Assembly: GCF_030055425.1 (NCBI RefSeq)
Contig: NZ_JASFYE010000006.1
Location: forward strand, 1 to 64,000
DNA: 64,000 nucleotides
Origin: Methanothermobacter sp.
GTDB taxonomy: Archaea > Methanobacteriota > Methanobacteria > Methanobacteriales > Methanothermobacteraceae
Reading direction: 5' to 3'
Both the position numbers and the translations under genes were made by a program. Below the pieces are notes generated by a model. That model ran no database searches. It was not told the origin of the DNA and worked only from the letters and a program-made list of their open reading frames with translations. Below are positions 55,645 to 64,000 of this stretch, in pieces (the stretch's first letter is position 1; every line of letters starts with the position of its first letter).

Positions 55645-57039
55645 CTAAAAAAACTGCCTTAGAGAGTCCCTGAATCCCCGTACCACATCAACCGCTGATC
55701 TGATGAGGGGACTTTTCACGTTCTCATAATCCCTCAGAGTTTCAAGCCGCTTTATCCTGAAGTATATGGGGGGGTGGGGGTCCCAGGCCGTCCACCCGGA
55801 TATCCTCTGGGAGCCGGACTTCTCAAGTGCCAGTTTCTGGTAACCTATTTTCCTGAGGGCCCTCGCAAGGACCTCCGGTTTTCCTATAACCATTGCAGAG
55901 AGGAGGTCCGCCCTTGCCTCAAAGAACTTGGCCACGAAGAATATTATGCCCATTGCAATGATTATGTAGAGAAGCGGGGAGACCAGCACAACAGGCAGTA
56001 ATACCGTGAGTCTCATTACAAACTCAGCAGACACTATGCTGAAGAGTATTATGGGGTCCCTCCCGACAAGGTGCCCCATTTCATGCCCTATAACCGCAAG
56101 CACCTCCTCGTCGGTTAACTGGACCAGGAGTCCTGTTGTTACAAGCACCAGTCCCCTGCTGGGGCTTGGACCAGTTGCAGCGGCGTTCGCTATCATTGTA
56201 TTTGAGAGAACAATCCTGGGTACCGGTATCCCGAATGCCCCGGCAGCATCCTCAATTATGGAGTAAAGGTTAACGGTCCTTGACCTCTCATAGAGTGGAT
56301 TGCACCTGAAGCCGTACCTTTCAAGGACACCCCTTGCATCCTCACATGTGGGGGGCCTCTTATCTGCAAGGGAAACCCTGTAAATTTCACGTTTGATTTT
56401 CAGGATCGCTTCATTACCCATCCTGTCTATGAAGAATTTGAATTCGTCTTCCGGGAGCTGGAACTGAATTATGTGCACACGGGGGTTTTCTGAGGTTATA
56501 ACCCATTCACCCATCCTGGCGTATATGCGGTCCGAGAGGAGTATTATGCCCAGCTGCATGAGTAGGATAACTATAACTGCATAGAATCCCAGGATGATGA
56601 ATAGGATTATGTTTACACCAAAGAAGAGCACATAGACAAGGAGCATGCTGCTTCCGAATATGCCCTTTGATGCCATCCCCCTCCCGGTCGGGGGCCTTTC
56701 AGGGATTATATCCTCCCCCTCCACCCAGGCAAAGTACACGGTGTGCTGCCTCATCATATCCTCAAATGCCTGGATGGATGTGAATATGTCCTCATATATG
56801 GCCTCTGCCCATCTCCCGAGTTCCGCAGGGTATTCGAGGATCAGTTTGAGGTTTTCACCGGCGATTATCTCACCGTATATTATCCCATCATCCCTCCATG
56901 CCCTGAAAACAAGCCTCAGACCATCTCTTCTTATTTCAGTGAATTCGCCGGGCATGAGATAGTAGCGCCGGATGAATTCAAGGAGATCCCCGTAATATGC
57001 CGGTGCAAGCTCGGTTCCTATAACAAATTCCTTTATCAT
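55645..57039 (-). CDS. M48-family membrane metallopeptidase (HtpX-like)
   Basis: The 464-residue protein has an N-terminal domain of about 130 residues of unknown role and two transmembrane helices (about 138-178). The zinc-peptidase core is identified by HExxH in VLAVIGHEMGHLVGRDP (about residue 320) and the downstream Glu in EARADLLSAMVIG. More membrane segments lie after the active site. HtpX-like enzymes degrade damaged membrane proteins. The N-terminal extension is unusual compared with bacterial HtpX (about 290 residues). ATG 57039 is used. Confidence 0.87.
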   Translation of the reverse strand: MIKEFVIGTELAPAYYGDLLEFIRRYYLMPGEFTEIRRDGLRLVFRAWRDDGIIYGEIIAGENLKLILEYPAELGRWAEAIYEDIFTSIQAFEDMMRQHTVYFAWVEGEDIIPERPPTGRGMASKGIFGSSMLLVYVLFFGVNIILFIILGFYAVIVILLMQLGIILLSDRIYARMGEWVITSENPRVHIIQFQLPEDEFKFFIDRMGNEAILKIKREIYRVSLADKRPPTCEDARGVLERYGFRCNPLYERSRTVNLYSIIEDAAGAFGIPVPRIVLSNTMIANAAATGPSPSRGLVLVTTGLLVQLTDEEVLAVIGHEMGHLVGRDPIILFSIVSAEFVMRLTVLLPVVLVSPLLYIIIAMGIIFFVAKFFEARADLLSAMVIGKPEVLARALRKIGYQKLALEKSGSQRISGWTAWDPHPPIYFRIKRLETLRDYENVKSPLIRSAVDVVRGFRDSLRQFF

Positions 57040-57183
57040 GTACAACCAACTTTCATTTATCTTGGTGGCACTGCCTCGCAGAGTATATATAACTTCAGCA
57101 TTGATATTAAATCTTACATCCAGATGAACAGAAATTACACCTCTGTAAGGTCAGAACTGTGAAAAATTGGGCCGCTGATAAAC

Positions 57184-57936
57184 ATGAAGTGCAGGGTATC
57201 TGAAAATCCATCCAGAAATGAGGCTTACAAGTTGATAGATGAGGGTTTAAGGAAAAGGGCACTCATAGTGATACTTGCCTGCTGCAGTGCATCCTATGAG
57301 GGGCGTGCCAGGAGCAGCCTTGGTGCCGGTGAGAGGCTCATCATTATAAAACCAGATGGAACATTCATGGTCCACCAGGACCGGAAGGTGGACCCTGTTA
57401 ACTGGCAGCCCCCAAAATCAAGGTGCAGGGTCTACATGAAGCGTGGAAGCCTCTTTCTTGAAAGTATCAGGAGGTCCCCTGAGGAGCGCCTTGAGGTTGA
57501 GCTCCATGAGGTACACCTCATCTCCTTCTACCTTCCAAGGGATATGCATGAGCTCACCGTATCGGGCCATGAGAGCGACATGGGGGACATGATAATAATG
57601 CACCCCCACCTCATCGAGCCTGGTTTCAGACCCGTTGCCAGGGAATATGCCACCAGTTCCGGTTTCATTGATATTCTGGGTAAGGATGAGAATGGTTCAC
57701 TCATGATAATTGAACTTAAAAGCAGAAAGGCCGGTGTGAGTGCTGTTAAACAGCTCAGGAGATATGTGGATGAATTCAGGGATGACCAGGTTGGTGTGAG
57801 GGGCATTCTGGTGGCCCCCTCAATAACCCATGATGCCCTGGAGATGCTGGAGGATGAGGGACTGGAGTTCAGGGAGATCGAGCCCCCCAGGGAACTTAAA
57901 TCAAACATGGGTGTTACACTGGATAACTTCCTCTGA
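57184..57936 (+). CDS. nucS: endonuclease NucS (EndoMS)
   Basis: NucS cuts both strands next to mismatches and processes branched DNA with PCNA. The 250-residue enzyme has an N-terminal DNA-binding beta domain ([19 protein letters not shown]) and a RecB-like nuclease core ([40 protein letters not shown]). ATG 57184 has only a weak ribosome site. The C-terminus (MGVTLDNFL) resembles a PCNA-interacting tail. It stands alone between M48 and a short hypothetical gene, in the same direction as the latter. Confidence 0.9.
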   Translation: MKCRVSENPSRNEAYKLIDEGLRKRALIVILACCSASYEGRARSSLGAGERLIIIKPDGTFMVHQDRKVDPVNWQPPKSRCRVYMKRGSLFLESIRRSPEERLEVELHEVHLISFYLPRDMHELTVSGHESDMGDMIIMHPHLIEPGFRPVAREYATSSGFIDILGKDENGSLMIIELKSRKAGVSAVKQLRRYVDEFRDDQVGVRGILVAPSITHDALEMLEDEGLEFREIEPPRELKSNMGVTLDNFL

Positions 57937-58161
57937 AAATTTCTGCATCCATTAAACTAACCCTATCAGTTGCTTAAAGTTCCGTTTTCATTATTAAATG
58001 TTTAAAATATTCAATTGCTTAAAAACAGTGATTTTGATGCAATAAAGACCATAGAAGTCTGTTTTTAAAATGAAACCGGATTTGAATACCTCATTTTAAA
58101 GGCTCGGCAATATTAAATACTCTGAATCCCATATTAATACTATGACTCTAGGGGGGTTGAA
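57937..58161 (+). other. AT-rich spacer with 10-base inverted repeat
   Basis: TTAAAAACAG (58019-58028) and CTGTTTTTAA (58059-58068) are perfect inverted copies 30 bases apart. A third copy of the word (58533-58542) lies beyond the gene at 58162. The rest is AT-rich spacer with the promoter of that gene; no reading frame is seen. Confidence 0.4.
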
Positions 58162-58443
58162 ATGATCGAAGTGGAAGGGATGATGAGCGAAGAGAGTCCA
58201 GTACTGATAACCTTCGATGGTAAATTCCTTGAACTCTTTTTCAGGTCTGGCATGAAATTCAAACACGAAAAATATCCCATAAAATGGATCAAAAAACTTG
58301 AAATAAAAGATGAAGGGAAATCCCGGACTTTAAATTACACCATGAATTTTTTGGCTCCTGCTGGCTTTTTCACTTTCGAAAGTGGCGGTGAAAATCTCCA
58401 GGAACTTGTGAATGCAGTTAACAGAGCGACTGGCGGATTTTAA
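58162..58443 (+). CDS. hypothetical small protein, PH-like beta pattern
   Basis: The 93-residue protein is of no recognised family. The alternating beta pattern (SPVLITFDGKFLELFFRSGM, LEIKDEGKSRTLNYTMNF) ending in a helix (GGENLQELVNAVNRATGGF) resembles a PH-like fold. No membrane segment or metal site is seen. ATG 58162 has GGGGGGTTG upstream. It is flanked by copies of the word TTAAAAACAG. Confidence 0.6.
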   Translation: MIEVEGMMSEESPVLITFDGKFLELFFRSGMKFKHEKYPIKWIKKLEIKDEGKSRTLNYTMNFLAPAGFFTFESGGENLQELVNAVNRATGGF

Positions 58444-58551
58444 AAACTGGACAGCTGATACGTAAACAGAGGGTCACCCTTATCCTGAAGTAAGGTGAAA
58501 GAATAAAGGTTTAAGAGCATTTTTATATCCTCTTAAAAACAGTTATGCCCA

Positions 58552-59661
58552 TCAAAGACCCTCTATAACCTCTGCCAGCTGTCTTAAGGTCCTGACCTCC
58601 TTCACAGATGCGCCAGCATCCCTGTAAATTGAAACACAGCTGTCAACAACGTCCCACTTCTTTTTTGGTTCAGGGTTCAGTATGAGGACCTTCCTTGCCC
58701 TCTCAGACATTTCAGCCACCAGTTGAGCGCTTTCAGGGACCCCATCCTTCCTTGGTCCTGCCCAGTCCCTGCAGTCTGAGAGGATCACTATACAGGACTT
58801 TCCTGTGAAATTAACATTTTCAAGAAAGTCGCTGAAGGCTGTGTACATGTTTGATGTCCCATGGAGCATGAGGTTCCTTATCCTGGACTCCCTGAGGTTC
58901 CTGAAGGCATCGTAGAGGTCATCCTCATCAAGGAGGTGGGTCGTTTCAATGACCCTGCTGTCGAAGTCAAAGAAACGTGACCTGTAGAATGTCTTCTGGG
59001 CGGCGTAGACTATGCAGAAGAACCAGTTGCTTATCCAGTCACAGGAGCCGCTCACATCACTGAGGAATATGTGCTGGCTCTTTCTTTCCCTGGGTTCTGA
59101 CCTCATGAGCTCAATTATCGTGCCCCCGTGCTTCAGGTTCTTCCTTATGCTCCGCCTTATATCGGGTCGCATCTTCTTTGAACGGCGGAGCCTCCTGGAT
59201 CTTCTATTGGCAATTTTCATTCCCAGTCTGCGGCAGAGCTCAAATATCTCGGGGTCGAATGTGTTGAGGGTGGACATATCCCTATCAAGGATCTGGCTCT
59301 CATCAGTTCTGGAGTCAAAGATATCCGGGATTTCAGGTTGAATTTCAGCCAAATCCTCAATAGTGATGCCATCAGTGACTTCACCGGGGATCTGTTCCTC
59401 CGTAGACTTAATCCTCTCACCCTTCCCTGAACCGGATGATTCATCACTTTCTTCATCCAGAACCCCGAAAACTTCATTATAGGCGTCCATGAAATCTTCT
59501 GAGTGCCTCATGTCCTTAACATAAACTGAAAAGAGGGCCTCCCTGAGCTCAGGTCTGTTTTTGAATATTTTATAGGCTGAAAATGCGTCTTTGGTGCTCC
59601 TTATACTTACAGGAAGTCCCTTATCCCTTAAAATGTTTGAAAGAAGAATTATTTTCTCCAT
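58552..59661 (-). CDS. VWA-domain protein, CoxE-like
   Basis: The 369-residue protein has an N-terminal helical region with an acidic linker (about 65-130), then a VWA domain with the MIDAS start in FLSDVSGSCDWISNWFF (DxSxS) and the later MIDAS residues (MLHGTSNMYTAFSDFLENVN, CIVILSDCRDWAG). CoxE/VWA proteins work with MoxR ATPases to insert metals or remodel complexes. It lies 28 bases downstream of the MoxR gene, forming such a pair. Target unknown. Confidence 0.85.
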   Translation of the reverse strand: MEKIILLSNILRDKGLPVSIRSTKDAFSAYKIFKNRPELREALFSVYVKDMRHSEDFMDAYNEVFGVLDEESDESSGSGKGERIKSTEEQIPGEVTDGITIEDLAEIQPEIPDIFDSRTDESQILDRDMSTLNTFDPEIFELCRRLGMKIANRRSRRLRRSKKMRPDIRRSIRKNLKHGGTIIELMRSEPRERKSQHIFLSDVSGSCDWISNWFFCIVYAAQKTFYRSRFFDFDSRVIETTHLLDEDDLYDAFRNLRESRIRNLMLHGTSNMYTAFSDFLENVNFTGKSCIVILSDCRDWAGPRKDGVPESAQLVAEMSERARKVLILNPEPKKKWDVVDSCVSIYRDAGASVKEVRTLRQLAEVIEGL

Positions 59662-59689
59662 GAAACATGTGCTCCAGTTTCACTGGCTG

Positions 59690-60547
59690 TTAGCTCTCAT
59701 CAAGGGATTCCACAAGTCCCTGGACCTTGCCCTCGTCTGCCCTGTTTTTTATAACGACACCCAGGGTCTCCTCAGCTGTTTCTCTGTCAATGTGTTCCTT
59801 TCCAAGGGCCATGAGGGTCCGGAGCCAGTCCACCGTTGCCCTTATTGAGGGCTTCTTTATGACACCCAGTTCCCTTATCCGGTTTATGAGCATGACGGTC
59901 TCCTGAACAAGAGTAGCAGGTGCAGAGGGGACGTGTGCCCTCACAATCTCCATTTCACGTTCAGGGTCAGGGTAGTCGATGTGTATGTAGAGGCACCTGT
60001 CCCTTGTCTCATCCAGTAGGTTTCGCTGGGAGTTGGATGTTAGGAAGACCATTATATCATTTCGGAGGTCAAAGGTTCCAAGGTCATTGACTGTTATCTG
60101 TTTTTCTCCAAGTGCCTGAAGCAGGAAACTCTCAACCTCCTCGTCGGCCTTATCTATTTCATCTATGAGGAGAAGTGATGGTTTCTCATTGATGAATGCT
60201 GACAGGAGGGGTCTCTTTATGAAGTATTCCTCGCTGAAGACGTCCTCTGGGGATCCGCTGATCCTGGACCTTTCAAGGCTCAGAAGCTGCTTCTGGTAGT
60301 TCCACTCCCCGACTATCTGTTCGAATGTTATGCCCTCATAGCACTGTATCCTGAAGAATTCCCTTCCAAGGGCCTCGGCTGCCTTTCTGGCAAGCATTGT
60401 CTTTCCTGTGCCTGGGGGACCCTCCACAAGGATGGGCTTTCCAAGTTCCAGTGCCAGGAATAGTGTTATAAGAATCTCCCTGTCTGGTACGTAGCCCACA
60501 CCTCTCAGTGATGAGTCAATCTCATCCAGTTTTTCTGATGGCTTCAT
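59690..60547 (-). CDS. MoxR-type AAA+ ATPase
   Basis: The 285-residue AAA+ protein has [20 protein letters not shown] (Walker A, about residues 38-57), [20 protein letters not shown] (Walker B and following), sensor-1 [14 protein letters not shown] and a C-terminal lid. MoxR/CoxD ATPases act as chaperones with VWA proteins, and the next gene encodes one. ATG 60547 is used. It is preceded at 60601 by the HtrA protease in the same direction, so the three may be expressed together. Confidence 0.88.
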   Translation of the reverse strand: MKPSEKLDEIDSSLRGVGYVPDREILITLFLALELGKPILVEGPPGTGKTMLARKAAEALGREFFRIQCYEGITFEQIVGEWNYQKQLLSLERSRISGSPEDVFSEEYFIKRPLLSAFINEKPSLLLIDEIDKADEEVESFLLQALGEKQITVNDLGTFDLRNDIMVFLTSNSQRNLLDETRDRCLYIHIDYPDPEREMEIVRAHVPSAPATLVQETVMLINRIRELGVIKKPSIRATVDWLRTLMALGKEHIDRETAEETLGVVIKNRADEGKVQGLVESLDES

Positions 60548-60600
60548 CTTACCACGGATAATCTATGGTTCTGTGCACCCATAAAAATTTTGGTGGGGAA

Positions 60601-61587
60601 TCACTGGAGCTCTGAGGGCCTTACCTGGACTTTACAGGCATCTGATCCCCTTATTATATCCACGTGACATTCCATGTCTATCTTTTCCTCAGTGAGTATC
60701 CTGTGGATGTCGTCAACTGTCTCCACCGGCTCATCATCGATTGCCACTATCACATCACCCCTCATCATTCCAGCATCCCTTGCCGGGCCATCCTGGACTG
60801 ATGCTATCATCACGCCCCTCTCTGAGTTTAAGCCGAGTTTTTCCCTGAGTTCATCCCTGATGAGTATGTTCTGACATGAAACCCCCAGGTGGGCCCTCCT
60901 TATTTTACCGTCCTTTATGAGTTTATCCGCAACCTCCCGGACTGTGTTTGATGGTATGGCAAAACAGAGCCCCTGGGCCGGCCTTATAAGTGCTGTGTTT
61001 ATTCCAAGTACCCTTCCGCGGAAGTCCACCAGTGGCCCGCCAGAGTTTCCAGGGTTGAGTGCCGCGTCGGTCTGTATGACCCCGTCAACGAGTCTTCCTG
61101 TCATTGTCCGGAGGGATCTTCCTGTGGCACTCACCACCCCTGCTGTGACAGTGAAGTGGAAGCCAAAGGGGTTGCCTATTGCAAGGGCGAGCTGACCGAC
61201 CCTCACCCTGCTGGAGTCTGCAAATTCAGGTACCTGGAGTTCTGTTTCAGGATCGATTTTTATGACTGCAATGTCAGTGTGGGGGTCATCACCCACAACC
61301 TCTGCTGTGTGGTGCTCCCCTGTGTGGAGGTTCACGTCTATCCTCTCTGCCCCGTGGATGACGTGGCTGTTGGTTATTATATGGCCGCTCTCTGTATAGA
61401 TGACCCCTGAGCCCCCGCCTGCTGCTCTGCTTCCTGATTTTGACTGTGTTGTTACCCTGACAACCGAGGGGCTCACCGCCGCGGAGGCATCCATGACGGC
61501 CCTTGAATATGCATCCATTACTTCTGATTCTTCTAACTCCTTTTCCTCAAATTCATGATTTATGCTTTTATTTTTGGCTTTAAACAT
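60601..61587 (-). CDS. HtrA/DegP-like serine protease with PDZ domain
   Basis: The 328-residue protein has a trypsin-like protease domain with catalytic His in HIITNSHVIHG, Asp in DDPHTDIAVIKI and Ser in NPGNSGGPLVDF, followed by one PDZ domain (GVMIASVQDGPARDAGMMRG). It has no signal peptide or membrane helix, so it should be cytoplasmic, unlike bacterial DegP. The N-terminal 45 residues are acidic (FEEKELEESEVMD). It probably handles misfolded or damaged proteins. It starts the run toward the MoxR/VWA pair. Confidence 0.9.
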   Translation of the reverse strand: MFKAKNKSINHEFEEKELEESEVMDAYSRAVMDASAAVSPSVVRVTTQSKSGSRAAGGGSGVIYTESGHIITNSHVIHGAERIDVNLHTGEHHTAEVVGDDPHTDIAVIKIDPETELQVPEFADSSRVRVGQLALAIGNPFGFHFTVTAGVVSATGRSLRTMTGRLVDGVIQTDAALNPGNSGGPLVDFRGRVLGINTALIRPAQGLCFAIPSNTVREVADKLIKDGKIRRAHLGVSCQNILIRDELREKLGLNSERGVMIASVQDGPARDAGMMRGDVIVAIDDEPVETVDDIHRILTEEKIDMECHVDIIRGSDACKVQVRPSELQ

Positions 61588-61685
61588 TTTTAGATTTCCT
61601 GAAATTTTTTAAACCCATATTAAAATCTTTTTAGGTGTTTTTCAGAATCTAAGAAATTTAGTTAACTTAAGTTATTAAAATTGTA

Positions 61686-61722
61686 GTATATAAAGTTTTT
61701 GCATCTGCAGATGATTTTATAA
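61686..61722 (+). promoter_or_regulatory. mntP promoter with central 12-base palindrome
   Basis: TATATAAAG (about 61687-61695) is a TATA box. CATCTGCAGATG (61702-61713) is a perfect 12-base palindrome between it and its predicted start near 61716. A second TATA-like TTTTATAAG follows at about 61715-61723. A repressor dimer on the palindrome would block TBP/TFB action. Given the downstream gene, a manganese-sensing DtxR/MntR-type factor is plausible, but unproven. Confidence 0.45.
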
Positions 61723-61765
61723 GTAGCCTGTGAGAGAATTATATGGTTACTCAATGGTGATGCCC

Positions 61766-62317
61766 ATGGATCTTCTATCGATGGTTTTCGTTGGAATTGG
61801 CTTGGGGATGGATACATTCAGCATATCAGTGAGCCGCGGTCTTGTGAGCCATGAATCAGGAATCAACTACGCCCTCATAACTGCATTCTCATTCGGGGCA
61901 TTCCAGGCGTTCATGCCCATCCTAGGATGGATATCTGGTCTTGAAATTCAGAGCATCGTATCAACCTTTGCTCCCTGGGTTGCATTTACACTCCTCCTTC
62001 TCATAGGGCTGAAAATGATATACGAGAGCACCATGCTTGAGGAGGAGGAATTCAAATTCAGTTACCGTGAACTCCTTCTGCTCTCGGTTGCAACCAGCAT
62101 AGATGCCTTTGCTGTGGGTGTCAGCTTTGCACTCCTTAAGATATCCATATGGTTGCCAATAATAATCATAGGAGTCATCACATTCCTCCTCTCCCTTGGG
62201 GGAAGCTACCTTGGAGAGAAGATAGGCCACATATTTGAAAACCGTATAGAGGCAGTGGGTGGTGTCATCCTCATCCTCATTGGTTTAAGAATCCTCCTGG
62301 AGAATAACGTCCTCTGA
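61766..62317 (+). CDS. mntP: MntP-type manganese efflux pump
   Basis: This 183-residue, six-helix membrane protein contains the conserved acidic motifs of MntP (GIGLGMDTFSISVSRG and SIDAFAVGVSFALL), which export Mn2+. The repeat-fold halves have similar lengths. The start is ambiguous: ATG 61766 (MDLLSMVFVG) has GGTGAT four bases upstream; ATG 61754 and GTG 61730 lie earlier in frame. It ends 5 bases before the nitrilase gene starts (62323), so the two are probably co-transcribed. Confidence 0.88.
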   Translation: MDLLSMVFVGIGLGMDTFSISVSRGLVSHESGINYALITAFSFGAFQAFMPILGWISGLEIQSIVSTFAPWVAFTLLLLIGLKMIYESTMLEEEEFKFSYRELLLLSVATSIDAFAVGVSFALLKISIWLPIIIIGVITFLLSLGGSYLGEKIGHIFENRIEAVGGVILILIGLRILLENNVL

Positions 62318-62322
62318 GGACC

Positions 62323-63180
62323 ATGCTCACTGATATTATGGGGGTGGCCGGTCTGAGGGTTGGAATCTGTCAGATGCAGGTAAATGAGAGAAAGGAAGAA
62401 AACATCAAAAAAGCCTCTGAGATGATAAGGGAAGCTTGCAGCAGGGGTGCTGAACTTGTGGTCCTCCCTGAGATGTTCACATGCCCCTACGACTCTGAAC
62501 TCTTCCCTGAATATGCGGAGGATGAGAATGGGGAGACCATAACCGCAATGAGATCCCTTGCAGCAGAACTTGGGGTCCATCTGGTTGCAGGTTCAATTCC
62601 CGAGCGGACCCCAGAGGGGATATACAACACCTCCTTCATCATTGATGATGGTGGTGACATCACCGCGAGACACAGGAAGGTTCACCTCTTTGATATAGAC
62701 GTGGAGGGTGAGATAACCTTCAGGGAATCCGACACTCTGATTGCAGGTAGCTCTGTAACCGTTACTGATACAGGTTCTGCTGTGATCGGGGTTGGTATAT
62801 GCTATGACATGCGCTTCCCTGAACTCTCAAGGATGATGGCCCTGGGGGGTGCGGAGGTTCTAGTATTTCCCGGTGCATTCAACATGAAAACCGGGCCGGC
62901 CCACTGGAGGCTCCTTGTGCGGTCGAGGGCCCTTGACAACCAGTGCTACTGTGTTGCAGTGTCCCCTGCAAGAAATCACGGGGAATCCTATGTTGCATAC
63001 GGCCACTCACTTGTCGCCGACCCATGGGGTTCGGTTATGGTTGATGCGGGCAGCTCAGAATGTGTTCTAACAGTCGACCTGGATATGGAAATGGTGGAAA
63101 AAGTGAGAAGGGAGCTTCCACTTCTAAGGAATCGGAGACCAGATGTTTACAGTTGGATGGAGGGAGCTGACCATGAATAA
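62323..63180 (+). CDS. carbon-nitrogen hydrolase (nitrilase superfamily, omega-amidase-like)
   Basis: The 285-residue enzyme has the catalytic triad Glu in ELVVLPEMFTCPYD, Lys in ARHRKVHLFDIDVEG and Cys in VGICYDMRFPELSRMM. Nit2-like members hydrolyse omega-amides such as alpha-ketoglutaramate; this is the closest match. ATG 62338 and GTG 62344 are alternative starts close to ATG 62323. The gene overlaps the CruF-like gene by eight bases at its end. Confidence 0.87.
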   Translation: MLTDIMGVAGLRVGICQMQVNERKEENIKKASEMIREACSRGAELVVLPEMFTCPYDSELFPEYAEDENGETITAMRSLAAELGVHLVAGSIPERTPEGIYNTSFIIDDGGDITARHRKVHLFDIDVEGEITFRESDTLIAGSSVTVTDTGSAVIGVGICYDMRFPELSRMMALGGAEVLVFPGAFNMKTGPAHWRLLVRSRALDNQCYCVAVSPARNHGESYVAYGHSLVADPWGSVMVDAGSSECVLTVDLDMEMVEKVRRELPLLRNRRPDVYSWMEGADHE

Positions 63181-63907
63181 ACCCTCAGGGAAATCCATCA
63201 TAATACTCATCGTGGGTATCATCCTTGCATTCTCATCATATTTTGTAGCCAACGTGGATATAGGGGGTTACTCTGCTGTATCAGTTGTTTTCATCATATC
63301 CATGGCCCTCCCATCATTTATTTCAGTGATAAGGGACCTCAGGGGTCGTGGTGTTATTCTGATACTTGTTCTGGGGGCCTATGCAATTCTAATCGAGACT
63401 GTGGCCATAGTAACGGGTTTTCCCTACTCGGAGTTCCATTACAGTGGACTCATTGGACTGAAGATACTTGGACACACGCCCTTCACGGTCCCATTCGCCT
63501 GGCTGCCCCTCTTCCTGGGGTCTGCCTATCTTGCAAAGGAATCTGTTGCTGGGAAACTGAAATTTCTGGGCCTTTCAACCCTCCTTGTGGTTCTCACAGA
63601 TGTGGTGATTGACCCTGCAGCCGTGGCCCTCAACTTCTGGATCTGGAGTAATCCAGGAATATTCTATGGTGTGCCCCTGCAGAACTTTGCTGGGTGGGTG
63701 CTCTCAGGTTTCATTGCATCCCTTATTCTGCTTGTGGTTCTGGGTGATTCTGTGAAGGAAATGAAATCAGGGACCATCTCCAGCCTCTACCTGATAATGT
63801 GCTTCTGGACAGCCGCCTGCCTCTTCCTTGGACTTGAAATCCCCTTCATAACCGGTTTAATCCTCCTGGCACTCATACTCATTAAAACAAAGGCAAACCT
63901 GTGGTAG
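63173..63907 (+). CDS. CruF/DUF422-like membrane protein
   Basis: This 244-residue membrane protein has six to seven transmembrane helices and the DUF422/carotenoid-biosynthesis pattern (TGFPYSEFHYSGLIGLKILG, DVVIDPAAVALNFWIWSNPG, YGVPLQNFAGWVLSG). In carotenoid makers such proteins are bisanhydrobacterioruberin hydratases (CruF). Here no carotenoid pathway is visible, so it may modify another isoprenoid lipid. ATG 63173 has GGAGG upstream and overlaps the nitrilase stop by eight bases. Confidence 0.78.
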   Translation: MNKPSGKSIIILIVGIILAFSSYFVANVDIGGYSAVSVVFIISMALPSFISVIRDLRGRGVILILVLGAYAILIETVAIVTGFPYSEFHYSGLIGLKILGHTPFTVPFAWLPLFLGSAYLAKESVAGKLKFLGLSTLLVVLTDVVIDPAAVALNFWIWSNPGIFYGVPLQNFAGWVLSGFIASLILLVVLGDSVKEMKSGTISSLYLIMCFWTAACLFLGLEIPFITGLILLALILIKTKANLW

Positions 63908-64000
63908 GATCCTGAATAGTTAAATTCAGAAAACCAAAGCAAGAACGTTCAAGATCAATTAAATCCAGTGAAAGATCTTGTGGTTTATGAGCGCAAGGAA
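63908..64000. other. spacer at the end of the window
   Basis: These 93 bases after the CruF-like stop show no coding sequence, no clear terminator and no TATA element. Any gene here would begin beyond the window. Confidence 0.5.

Overview
The window comes from a hydrogenotrophic, pseudomurein-type methanogenic archaeon, almost certainly Methanothermobacter or a very close relative. The evidence is the gene content: HdrBC, the methanogenesis marker genes, 2-phosphoglycerate kinase of cyclic-2,3-diphosphoglycerate synthesis, TfrB of thiol:fumarate reductase, SepF/MinD, and archaeal Nob1, Trm5, NucS and diphthine synthase. TATA boxes and GGAGGTGATC-type ribosome sites fit this, as does a 7S RNA - tRNA-Ser pair, an arrangement known upstream of an rRNA operon in this genus. 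I see no insertion sequence, prophage or CRISPR array. The region is core chromosome, densely packed with genes on both strands.

Layout. 0-1 kb: leader-like sequence, tRNA-Ser(GCU) and SRP RNA on the minus strand. 0.9-6.7 kb: phosphate transporter, CBS protein, 2-phosphoglycerate kinase, phosphoesterase, then hdrCB with an unusual acidic in-frame extension upstream of hdrC. 6.8-10.6 kb: tRNA and translation modification (archaeosine-type TGT domain, Dph5, Trm5). 19.6-10.6 kb (minus): one long operon-like run, nob1 - DUF2117 - mmp2 - mmp3 - mmp6 - DUF2111 - mmp5 - mmp15 - mmp17 - nifB - mtnA, which joins methyl-coenzyme M reductase maturation genes to the Fe-S-C cluster enzyme NifB. 19.65-20.18 kb: a 550-base non-coding gap with a strong candidate structured RNA. 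20.2-24 kb: moaB, pyrE with a very small zinc protein overlapping its start, a PRC-barrel gene and a YhgE/Pip membrane protein. 24-30.2 kb: sodium symporter with a small accessory subunit, PaaK-like ligase, ACT regulator and indolepyruvate oxidoreductase IorAB, which together look like an aryl-acid salvage module. 30.4-38.7 kb: tfrB, a SpoU-type methyltransferase, dcd, glyS, two FilR1-type regulators and a TatD-like hydrolase. 38.7-45.5 kb: sugar kinase, minD, DUF2226, sepF, DUF1611, a Roadblock protein, a second 2PGK-like kinase, ZPR1 and a histone-fold protein with a coiled-coil tail. 45.6-52.8 kb: nadC, RNase Z, MscS, sortase, Roadblock fusion, nadA, an Fe-S protein and a ferritin-like protein. 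52.9-64 kb: HIT protein, small conserved proteins, alpha/beta hydrolase, ferredoxin, M48 protease, NucS, a VWA/MoxR pair, HtrA, MntP, a nitrilase and a CruF-like membrane protein.

The most interesting points are: nifB inside the marker-gene operon; the nested start in hdrC; the unannotated RNA near 19.95 kb; the 53-residue zinc protein at 21.4-21.5 kb; the histone-like coiled-coil protein; the sepF-DUF2226-minD cluster; and five short tandem duplications sitting exactly on gene boundaries between 20.8 and 44.5 kb.
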